Source: Rhizobacter sp.
Lineage (GTDB): Bacteria; Pseudomonadota; Gammaproteobacteria; Burkholderiales; Burkholderiaceae_C
Length of the DNA: 5,360 bases
Direction of reading: 5' to 3'
NCBI GenBank assembly: GCA_014380155.1
Contig: JACMKJ010000179.1
Span: forward strand, 1 to 5,360
Both the position numbers and the translations under genes were made by a program. The notes beneath the pieces were generated by a model. It saw nothing but the letters and a program-made list of their open reading frames with translations, ran no database searches and was not told the DNA's origin. This document shows, piece by piece, positions 1-5,360 of the stretch (position 1 is the first letter of the stretch; every line of letters begins with the position of its first letter).

Positions 1-322
1 CGGCCACGCCGGTGACGGCCAGCGACAGGTCGGCCGGTGAATGCGCCAGCGCGCCCTCGGCCATGGCCCGCGCCACCTCGGCGCTCACCGCACCGTGTTT
101 GGTGATCAACACGGCAGGCACGCCCAGCAGTTCGGTCTTGGCGTCGTTGGAGTAGCTCACGATGCCGCGCTCGAACCAGTCGCTGGAGCCGGCGACCGAG
201 GTGCACGCCGCGGCAATCAGCCCGCCGGTGCACGACTCGGCCGTGACGAGCAGCAGGCCCCGCTCGCGCAACATGTGCGCCAGCGTCTCGATCTGTGAAT
301 CCCAGCGCGACAAGGCATGCAT
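1..322 (-). CDS. pncC: Nicotinamide-nucleotide amidase (stand-alone CinA C-terminal domain), 3' end outside window
   Basis: The product should be the cytoplasmic enzyme that deamidates nicotinamide mononucleotide to nicotinate mononucleotide and ammonia in the pyridine-nucleotide salvage cycle. The first 107 residues are visible, out of about 160 usual for the stand-alone form, and the frame is open to the window edge. Family signatures in order are AESCTGG at 28-34 (S30 is the conserved active-site serine), GSSDWFERGIVSYSNDAK at 45-62 with the conserved lysine, KHGAVSAEVA at 75-84, and the beginning of the TGVAG motif at 104-107. The protein starts just before AESCTGG, so the N-terminal MoaB-like domain of full-length CinA is absent. 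ATG 322-320 is chosen because it overlaps the pgpA stop as TGATG and has a strong GGAGGT seven bases upstream. It is the last visible gene of the leftward cluster. Identification is firm; the enzymatic role is taken from the family. Confidence 0.93.
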   Translation of the reverse strand, partial: MHALSRWDSQIETLAHMLRERGLLLVTAESCTGGLIAAACTSVAGSSDWFERGIVSYSNDAKTELLGVPAVLITKHGAVSAEVARAMAEGALAHSPADLSLAVTGVA

Positions 323-873
323 CAGAACCACCTCCACAAGGCAATGACGAGCAGCGAGCACAAGGCAGCGACGTAGTCGTCGAACAAGATGCCAAAACCC
401 TGCGCCCAACCCACAGGCTGGCCACGCCGGCCCTTGAACAGCGCGTCGGCCCAGGCCACGGGGCCGGGTTTGACGGCGTCGAAGAAGCGGAACAAGGCAA
501 ACGCCACCACCTGCCCCCACAGGCCCATCGGCATGGCGAGCCACAGCACGGCCCAGAAGGCGATGACTTCGTCCCACACGATGGCGCCGGGGTCGGCCGT
601 GAACAGGTGGCGCGCGGTGACGGTGCAGGCCCACCAGCCGATCAAGCTTCCGACGACGAGCACGATGGCCCAGTGCAGGTCGCTCAGGTGCGGCTGCAGC
701 ACCACGAACGCGAGCCAGGCCCAGAGTGTGCCGACCGTGCCGGGGGCGATGGGCGAGAGCCCGCTGCCGAAGCCGAGCGCGATCACGTGCGCCGGGTGGC
801 GGAACATGAAGCGCGCGCTGGGCTTGAGTGGCGCCACGCGCAGCGGTGGGTGCAGCGGTGTGTCCGGTGTCAT
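322..873 (-). CDS. pgpA: Phosphatidylglycerophosphatase A
   Basis: This inner-membrane phosphatase (183 aa) removes phosphate from phosphatidylglycerol phosphate to give phosphatidylglycerol. The family pattern is clear: GFGSGLSPIAPGTVGTL at 34-50, the acidic WDE at 100-102 in a hydrophobic stretch, FRFFDAVKPGP at 128-138, and GFGILFDDYVAA at 159-170 with the paired aspartates D165 and D166. Hydrophobic segments around 50-60, 68-83, 103-113 and 168-182 fit a small multi-span membrane protein. Residues 143-157, a basic loop before GFGILFDD, are longer than in the E. coli protein. ATG 873-871 overlaps the thiL stop (ATGA, 4 nt), so translation is probably coupled. Only a weak AAG lies upstream. 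The same frame stays open far upstream into thiL, but the extra part is an arginine-rich shadow without family similarity, so the start at 873 is preferred. The thiL-pgpA pairing also occurs in E. coli. Confidence 0.95.
   Translation of the reverse strand: MTPDTPLHPPLRVAPLKPSARFMFRHPAHVIALGFGSGLSPIAPGTVGTLWAWLAFVVLQPHLSDLHWAIVLVVGSLIGWWACTVTARHLFTADPGAIVWDEVIAFWAVLWLAMPMGLWGQVVAFALFRFFDAVKPGPVAWADALFKGRRGQPVGWAQGFGILFDDYVAALCSLLVIALWRWF
330..335 (-). promoter_or_regulatory. Shine-Dalgarno site of pncC
   Basis: The minus strand reads GGAGGT here, seven bases before the ATG at 322. It lies inside the last codons of pgpA and is the only textbook ribosome-binding site among the leftward genes. 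It fixes the pncC start and shows that pncC can recruit ribosomes itself as well as by re-initiation at the TGATG junction. Confidence 0.75.
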
Positions 874-1832
874 GACTTGAAGTGGTCGAACGAGCCGAAC
901 GTGTGGGGCACAGCGCGGCCTTGCGCATCGACCAGCGTGAGTAAGCGCGAGTCGTTGATGCGCCCGATGCGGGTGGCCGTCACGCCACTGAGGCGCGCGG
1001 CGGCTTGCACCGCGTCGGCGAGTGCGGGCGGGGCTGTGAACAGCAGCTCGTAGTCGTCGCCACCCGCCAGCGTGCATTCGCGTTGCAGCGCGGTGGGCTG
1101 CGACGCGAGCACGGCGCTGCGCGGCACGGCATCGACCTCGACCGCGGCGCCCACGCCAGAGCGTTTGAGGATGTGCGCCAGGTCGCCCAGCAAGCCGTCG
1201 GAGACGTCGATCGCACTGCTGGCCACACTGCGCAAGGCCTGGCCCAACGCAACCCGCGGCTGCGGCAACTCCATCGCCACACGCACCTGCTCGAAGGCTT
1301 CGCCGCTCAGTGCCACGCTGCCGCGAAAACATTCCAGCGCCAGCCGCGCGTCGCCCACCTGGCCGCTCACATAAAGGTCATCGCCCGCGCGCGCACCCGA
1401 GCGCAACAAGGCCTGGCCGGGCGGCAGCTCGCCGAACACGGTGATGCAGATGTTGAGCGGGCCTTGTGTGGTGTCGCCGCCCACCAGCTCGCAGCCGTGT
1501 TCATCGGCCAGTGCGAAGAGGCCTTGTGCAAAGCCTTCGAGAAAGCTTTCTTCGGCGCGTGGCATCGCCAGCGCCAAGCTGAAGGCGACGGGGCGCGCTC
1601 CACACGCCGAGAGGTCGGAGAGGTTCACCGCCAACGCCTTGTGGCCCAGGCGCTGTGGCGACACGGTGGACAGAAAATGCCGGCCTTCGACCAGCATGTC
1701 GCTGCTGATGGCCAGCTGCATGCCGGGGGCCGGCTGCAAAAGCGCGCAGTCGTCGCCAATGCCGAGAGCGGCATGCCTCACCGGGCGGGTGAAGTACTTG
1801 CCAATGAGGTCGAATTCGCCGAGAGCTTCCAT
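870..1832 (-). CDS. thiL: Thiamine-monophosphate kinase
   Basis: This cytoplasmic kinase uses ATP to phosphorylate thiamine monophosphate to thiamine diphosphate, the last step of cofactor synthesis. At 320 aa it has the normal length. ThiL/PurM-fold motifs appear in order: GEFDLI at 5-10, GIGDDCA at 24-30 with metal-binding D27 and D28, SDMLVEGRHF at 44-53, NLSDLSACGA at 70-79, GGDTT at 118-122, AIDVSDGLLGDLAH at 207-220 and GGDDYELLF at 257-265. No key residue is missing. ATG 1832-1830 is chosen because GEFDLI follows at the usual distance. The upstream in-frame extension runs into the response-regulator gene and has no similarity. No Shine-Dalgarno sequence precedes the ATG, where the minus strand reads GCCTCCAC. 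The gap to the regulator stop is 38 nt and holds a possible -10 element very near the start. The 3' end overlaps pgpA by 4 nt. Confidence 0.96.
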   Translation of the reverse strand: MEALGEFDLIGKYFTRPVRHAALGIGDDCALLQPAPGMQLAISSDMLVEGRHFLSTVSPQRLGHKALAVNLSDLSACGARPVAFSLALAMPRAEESFLEGFAQGLFALADEHGCELVGGDTTQGPLNICITVFGELPPGQALLRSGARAGDDLYVSGQVGDARLALECFRGSVALSGEAFEQVRVAMELPQPRVALGQALRSVASSAIDVSDGLLGDLAHILKRSGVGAAVEVDAVPRSAVLASQPTALQRECTLAGGDDYELLFTAPPALADAVQAAARLSGVTATRIGRINDSRLLTLVDAQGRAVPHTFGSFDHFKS

Positions 1833-1842
1833 GTGGAGGCGG

Positions 1843-1848
1843 ATTATC
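1843..1848 (-). promoter_or_regulatory. Possible -10 element for thiL
   Basis: The minus strand reads GATAAT, five of six matches to TATAAT, inside the 38-nt gap after the response-regulator gene. At 17-bp spacing the -35 position (1871-1866) reads AAGACT, only a partial match. A start about seven bases downstream would leave a leader of only three to five nucleotides before the thiL ATG. An AT-rich hexamer stands out in this GC-rich gap, but the -35 is weak, so this is tentative. Confidence 0.3.
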
Positions 1849-1852
1849 GGCG

Positions 1853-1865
1853 GCGCGCAGCGCGC
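1853..1865. repeat. Small GC hairpin / 7-bp tandem repeat between regulator and thiL
   Basis: The plus strand reads GCGCG-CAG-CGCGC, a perfect 5-bp stem with a 3-base loop. It overlaps two tandem copies of CGCGCAG (1854-1867). It lies just after the response-regulator stop. No run of U follows on the minus strand, so it is not a good intrinsic terminator. At most it may attenuate read-through or protect the upstream mRNA end. It also falls within the spacer of the possible thiL promoter. Confidence 0.3.
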
Positions 1866-1870
1866 AGTCT

Positions 1871-2542
1871 TCAGATGCCGCGCAGCAGGTTGGCCAGCTC
1901 GACTGCCGACTTCACGTCCATCTTCTCGAACACGCGGGCGCGGTGCACTTCGACCGTACGCACGCTGATGTTGAGCTGGTCGGCGATCAGCTTGTTGGCC
2001 AGGCCATCGATCACACACTGCATCACGTCGCGCTCGCGGTCGGTCAGCTCGGCCAGGCGGCGGCGCACACCTTGTTGATCACGTTGGCGCAGCAAGGTCT
2101 GGGCGCTGATCTCGAGCGCCTGCTCCACACGGTCGACCAGGGCGTTGTCGGAGAACGGCTTTTCGACGAAGTCGAAGGCGCCCCGCTTGACGGCCGCCAC
2201 CGCGGTGGGCACGTCACCATGGCCGGTCAGAAAGATCACCGGCAACACGCCCAGCAGCTGGCGCTCGATCAAGCGGTCGAACAGCACCAGGCCGCTGGTG
2301 CCGGGCATGCGCACGTCAAGCAGCAGGCAGCTCGGCGCCACCGGCCAGGGCGCGGGGTTGCCGGCGCGGGGGGCGGCGAGCCGCGAGTCGAGCATGGCCT
2401 CGAAGGCTTCGGCGCTGGCAAAACCTTCTGACAGCAGGCGGCGCGAGCGCAGCAGCCAGGCCAGGGCGTCACGCACCACGTCTTCGTCGTCGACGAGGTA
2501 GACCATGGGCAGGCCCAACTGCAAGGTGGTGTGGGGGTTCAT
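1871..2542 (-). CDS. FixJ/DctR-type response regulator (receiver + LuxR HTH)
   Basis: This cytoplasmic transcription factor (223 aa) is predicted to be phosphorylated by the adjacent kinase. The receiver domain spans about 13-145. It has the acidic cluster DDED at 18-21, phosphoacceptor D76 in LLLDVRMPG, T106 in FLTGHGDVP and K128 in EKPF, so all phosphotransfer residues are present. The output domain at about 163-222 is a LuxR/FixJ helix-turn-helix with LTDRERDVM and ISVRTVEVHRARVFEKM. LTGHGDVP and the HTH are close to FixJ and DctR. The stretch between the acidic cluster and D76 is about 14 residues longer than in FixJ and rich in Ala and Pro. ATG 2542 overlaps the kinase stop by 4 nt (ATGA), indicating coupling. 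A second in-frame ATG at 2506, just before VYLVDDED, is possible, but neither has a clear Shine-Dalgarno. Target genes are not known from the sequence; the divergent malic enzyme gene is one candidate. Confidence 0.93.
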   Translation of the reverse strand: MNPHTTLQLGLPMVYLVDDEDVVRDALAWLLRSRRLLSEGFASAEAFEAMLDSRLAAPRAGNPAPWPVAPSCLLLDVRMPGTSGLVLFDRLIERQLLGVLPVIFLTGHGDVPTAVAAVKRGAFDFVEKPFSDNALVDRVEQALEISAQTLLRQRDQQGVRRRLAELTDRERDVMQCVIDGLANKLIADQLNISVRTVEVHRARVFEKMDVKSAVELANLLRGI

Positions 2543-4626
2543 GGCAGGGCTTGCGGTGTTTCGCGCGGGAGTGTGGCTCCCGTGCTTGTATGCGATGCCG
2601 CCGCCGCAGGCAAGGTGAAGCGGAATTCGGCGCCCACCGGGCGCGCACTGCCGGCGGGGCCGGGCAGGTTTTGAAAGTCGAGCAGGCCGCCGTGTTGTTC
2701 GATCACCGTGCGGCACAGGCTCAGGCCCAGGCCCATGCCTTCGGGTCGGGTGGTGAAGAAGGGGGTGAACAGGCGCTGCGCCACCTCGGTCGGCACACCG
2801 CGGCCGTTGTCTATGACGGCAAAGGTGACCCAGCGTTCGTGGGTCTGGCGCACGCGGATGGTCAGCTCGCGCTTGGGCAAGGGCGTGGTGGTCTCCATCG
2901 CCTGGATGCCGTTGCGTGTGAGGTTGAGTAACACCTGTTCGAGCATGGTGCGGTCACACACCACCCGGGGCAGCGGTGTCGGCAGGTCCAGCTCGATGCG
3001 GGTGCCGCTCTTGCGCGCTTGCAGGCGGGCCAGCGGCAGCACCGAGTCGATCAGCTCGTCGACACGGATGGCCTCGCGCGCCTGTTCGCGGCGGCGCACG
3101 AAGTCGTGCACGCTCTTGATCACCCGGCCTGCACGTTCGGCCTGCTCGGCAATGCGCTGCGCGGCCTGGCGCAGCAGGTTGCGCGTCTCCGCAGAGTCGG
3201 CATCGCGCTCGTCGTTCATCAGGTTGAGCGAGCCGGTGGCGTAGCTCGCGATGGCGGCCAGCGGCTGGTTGAGCTCGTGGCTCAGCAGCGAGGCCATCTC
3301 GCCCACCGTCGCAAGGCGGGCGGTCGCCTGCAGTCGCTCTTGCTGCTGGCGCGAGAGTTCTTCGACGCTGCGCTGTGCGCTCACGTCGAGTGCGGTGCTC
3401 ATCCAGCCAGTGTGCTGGCCGTGGCCATCGACCAGCGGGGCTTCGAAGATCATCACCGCGAAGCGCTCGCCGTTGCGCCGCATGAAGGTGGTTTCGTACC
3501 CTTCGCGGGGTGGTGGCGCACCGGTCAGTCGCACCTGCTGGCGGGCGGTGTATTCCTGCACCCGCTCGGGCGGCCAGTAGGGCGGTGTGGCCTGGCCGAT
3601 CAACTCGGCAGCCGAGAAGCCCACCATGTTGCAAAACGCCGGGTTGACGTAGGTGATGCGGCCTTGCAGGTCGCGCGCGCGCAAGCCGGTGACGAGCGAG
3701 TCTTCCATCGCCCGGCGCGTGGCGAGTGCATCGGCCAGCGCGGTTTCGGCGAGGGCGCGGCGGCGCACGTCGCGCGCCAGCAGCCACACCACCACACCGA
3801 GCGCGAGCGATAGGCTCAGCACCAGCGCCACGGTCAGGTTGGGAATCAGCCGTGGGCTGCCGGTGCCGCTGTCCACCCGCAATTGCAGCGTGAGGCCAGG
3901 CAGGTCGAGCACGCGGTTGGCGCGGAAAACACCCAGCCCACGCGGCAGGCCGGCGCGTGCGAGGCGGGTGCCGTCGCCTTCGACGAACGAAAGTTCGTGC
4001 GCGCGAGTCACCTCGGGGGTGACCACTTCATTGAGCAGCTGCGCCAGCGAGAAGGTGGCCACGATGTAGCCGGTGGTTTCGCCTGCCACCTGCGCGGGCA
4101 GGCACACATCGACCACCTCTTGCCCCATGCCGCCGGTGAGGGGAACGAAGTAGCTGCGCGAATACGACGGGCTGCCCTGGCGGCGCGCGTTGGTGCAGGC
4201 CAGCTGCGCTTCGAACTCCATGCTGTCGCGCGGGATCTGCGTGAAGATCTGCGCGTGAAAGGGTGAGCTCACCGCCGATTCGACACGCATGCCGGCGTCG
4301 CGCCGCTCGATGCGCAGCAGCTCGCGGCGCGAGCGCAGGAGGTCGGACGCATCGGCGCGCCACTCCAGGATGGGCGGCGCATTCCAGGTCAGCGCCTGCA
4401 GGCTTTGCAGGTCGCGGCCGAGCGCTCGCCGGAGGTCGCCGATGGACACCGCCGCCGCAGCGTCGACCTGCTCTTGCGCGCGGTTGCTTTCGTAGTCGAG
4501 CGTCAACCACACGAGCAGCGACTGCGCCACCAGCAGCAGGCCCACCAGCGCACCCCACAGCAGTGCGCGCCGCCAGCGGCTGGGCCGGGGGGCGCTTGCA
4601 AGGGAGGGGGTGGTGGAGGCGGGCAT
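2539..4626 (-). CDS. Membrane PAS sensor histidine kinase, DctS-like
   Basis: This inner-membrane sensor kinase (695 aa) is the likely partner of the overlapping response regulator. It starts with a short basic tail, then TM1 at about 21-43, a periplasmic region at about 44-262, TM2 at about 263-284 and a helical linker. A PAS domain follows at about 305-415, containing GRITYVNPAFCNMVGFS and EGYETTFMRRNGERF. The dimerisation domain has SHELNQPLAAIA with H450 as phosphoacceptor. The ATPase domain has the N box around N572 (NLTRNGIQAM), DNGRG at 606-610, FTPFFTTRPEG and GMGLGLS at 630-636. All catalytic motifs are intact. The architecture and HELNQPL type resemble DctS, the C4-dicarboxylate sensor of Rhodobacter; the ligand here is inferred. 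Two cysteines, C144 and C175, are the only ones in the periplasmic part. ATG 4626 is the first usable start: no in-frame ATG, GTG or TTG is seen up to an in-frame stop at 4728-4726. It has no Shine-Dalgarno and sits in a tandem repeat. The stop overlaps the regulator start. Confidence 0.93.
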   Translation of the reverse strand: MPASTTPSLASAPRPSRWRRALLWGALVGLLLVAQSLLVWLTLDYESNRAQEQVDAAAAVSIGDLRRALGRDLQSLQALTWNAPPILEWRADASDLLRSRRELLRIERRDAGMRVESAVSSPFHAQIFTQIPRDSMEFEAQLACTNARRQGSPSYSRSYFVPLTGGMGQEVVDVCLPAQVAGETTGYIVATFSLAQLLNEVVTPEVTRAHELSFVEGDGTRLARAGLPRGLGVFRANRVLDLPGLTLQLRVDSGTGSPRLIPNLTVALVLSLSLALGVVVWLLARDVRRRALAETALADALATRRAMEDSLVTGLRARDLQGRITYVNPAFCNMVGFSAAELIGQATPPYWPPERVQEYTARQQVRLTGAPPPREGYETTFMRRNGERFAVMIFEAPLVDGHGQHTGWMSTALDVSAQRSVEELSRQQQERLQATARLATVGEMASLLSHELNQPLAAIASYATGSLNLMNDERDADSAETRNLLRQAAQRIAEQAERAGRVIKSVHDFVRRREQAREAIRVDELIDSVLPLARLQARKSGTRIELDLPTPLPRVVCDRTMLEQVLLNLTRNGIQAMETTTPLPKRELTIRVRQTHERWVTFAVIDNGRGVPTEVAQRLFTPFFTTRPEGMGLGLSLCRTVIEQHGGLLDFQNLPGPAGSARPVGAEFRFTLPAAAASHTSTGATLPRETPQALP

Positions 4627-4651
4627 CGGCGAGGGGTCATCGGCGAGGGGA
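4624..4651. repeat. 14-bp tandem duplication over the kinase start codon
   Basis: The plus strand has CATCGGCGAGGGGT at 4624-4637 followed directly by CATCGGCGAGGGGA at 4638-4651, matching at 13 of 14 positions. Each copy carries CAT, an ATG on the minus strand. The left copy supplies the kinase start at 4626. The right copy supplies an ATG at 4640, shifted by 14 nt and so out of frame with the kinase. Confidence 0.9.
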
Positions 4652-4715
4652 AATGCCTGCCAGTATTGCGGAGGGCGCCCTTGGCGCGATACGCAATTAC
4701 GCGCATCCCGCCGCG

Positions 4716-4723
4716 GTGCGCAC
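4716..4723. promoter_or_regulatory. Palindrome GTGCGCAC upstream of the malic enzyme -10
   Basis: This perfect 8-bp palindrome ends three bases before the candidate TACAAT box, so a protein bound here would contact RNA polymerase at the malic enzyme promoter. Short GC palindromes are common in DNA of this composition, so the operator role is a guess from position only. Confidence 0.2.
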
Positions 4724-4726
4724 TCC

Positions 4727-4732
4727 TACAAT
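4727..4732 (+). promoter_or_regulatory. Candidate -10 box of the malic enzyme gene
   Basis: TACAAT matches TATAAT at five of six positions and lies in the context CTACAATGCGG. Transcription would start near 4739, leaving a leader of about 44 nt before the ATG at 4783. The expected -35 position about 17 bp upstream (4704-4709, CATCCC) does not resemble TTGACA, suggesting a weak or activator-dependent promoter. Confidence 0.45.
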
Positions 4733-4745
4733 GCGGCCCCACCGA

Positions 4746-4760
4746 CGCGCGGATTGCGCG
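4746..4760 (+). other. Short hairpin in the malic enzyme leader
   Basis: CGCGC-GGATT-GCGCG forms a perfect 5-bp all-GC stem with a 5-base loop. It lies between the predicted transcription start and the weak ribosome-binding site (GAG near 4772). It could stabilise the 5' end of the mRNA. No alternative pairing or known riboswitch pattern is seen. Confidence 0.3.
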
Positions 4761-4782
4761 GGTCACAAAACGAGACAACGCC

Positions 4783-5360
<578 letters not shown>

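Larger units (their letters stand above)
4627..4782. promoter_or_regulatory. Divergent intergenic region between kinase and malic enzyme genes
   Basis: These 156 bp must hold the promoters of both the leftward cluster and the rightward malic enzyme gene. It is visibly less GC-rich around 4661-4700 (AGTATTG, GATACGCAATTACG). It contains an inverted repeat GCGCG-N11-CGCGC (4684-4704), a perfect palindrome GTGCGCAC (4716-4723), a -10-like TACAAT (4727-4732) and a leader hairpin (4746-4760). For the leftward direction I see only a weak AATACT (4667-4662) without a matching -35, so a promoter that depends on an activator is possible. Confidence 0.6.

Noticed and set aside
295..1053. 252-codon plus-strand frame antisense to pgpA and the end of thiL
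   Set aside because: Low-complexity composition and no recognisable motif; pgpA on the other strand explains the sequence.
1833..1870. Thiamine-diphosphate riboswitch upstream of thiL
   Set aside because: The gap is only 38 nt and shows no THI-box-like CTGAGA; there is no room for the aptamer.
1853..1874. Intrinsic terminator after the response-regulator gene
   Set aside because: The 5-bp GC stem is not followed by a U-run on the minus strand, so it lacks the second half of an intrinsic terminator.
1005..2078. Long open frame (357 codons) on the plus strand, antisense to thiL and the regulator
   Set aside because: It is His/Arg/Ala/Gln-rich with no domain pattern and lies opposite two clearly recognised genes. 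Long antisense frames are expected in GC-rich coding DNA.
2504..2506. Internal ATG as the response-regulator start, just before VYLVDDED
   Set aside because: Possible, but the ATGA overlap at 2542-2539 fits coupled translation with the kinase, and no Shine-Dalgarno favours the internal site.
3019..3813. 264-codon plus-strand frame and a 277-codon alternative minus frame inside the kinase gene
   Set aside because: Both are compositional shadows of the kinase frame, which carries continuous family motifs across the region.

Overview
This is GC-rich (roughly two-thirds G+C) bacterial DNA, almost fully coding, with no mobile-element, CRISPR or RNA-gene signatures. Protein sequences and gene order (sensor kinase, FixJ-type regulator, thiL, pgpA, pncC, divergent from a MaeB-type malic enzyme) suggest a betaproteobacterium of the order Burkholderiales, in the Rubrivivax/Leptothrix/Roseateles direction. 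That placement is recall of family resemblance, not a search result.

Layout: five genes run leftward (minus strand). From right to left they are a 695-aa membrane PAS histidine kinase (4626-2539), a 223-aa FixJ/LuxR-type response regulator (2542-1871), thiL thiamine-monophosphate kinase (1832-870), pgpA phosphatidylglycerophosphatase A (873-322) and pncC nicotinamide-nucleotide amidase (322 to past the left edge). Three of the four junctions overlap by 4, 4 and 1 nt, which points to translational coupling. The only gap is 38 nt, between the regulator and thiL, and it contains a possible promoter placed almost on top of the thiL start. A malic enzyme gene starts at 4783 on the plus strand and leaves the window on the right. 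A 156-bp divergent region (4627-4782) separates it from the kinase gene.

How they may work together: the kinase (two transmembrane segments, about 220-residue periplasmic domain, one PAS domain without an obvious haem histidine) and the regulator look like a DctS/DctR-type pair, the class known to control C4-dicarboxylate uptake in Rhodobacter. Divergence from a malic enzyme, which converts malate to pyruvate, fits a C4-dicarboxylate or related carboxylate signal. This is inference from family and context. thiL, pgpA and pncC are housekeeping functions (thiamine diphosphate, phosphatidylglycerol, NAD salvage) that probably share the transcript for reasons unrelated to signalling.

I did not find a convincing new biological system. 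The most unusual local feature is a 14-bp tandem duplication across the kinase start codon. It creates a second, out-of-frame ATG opening a 45-codon overlapping frame with seven consecutive proline codons.
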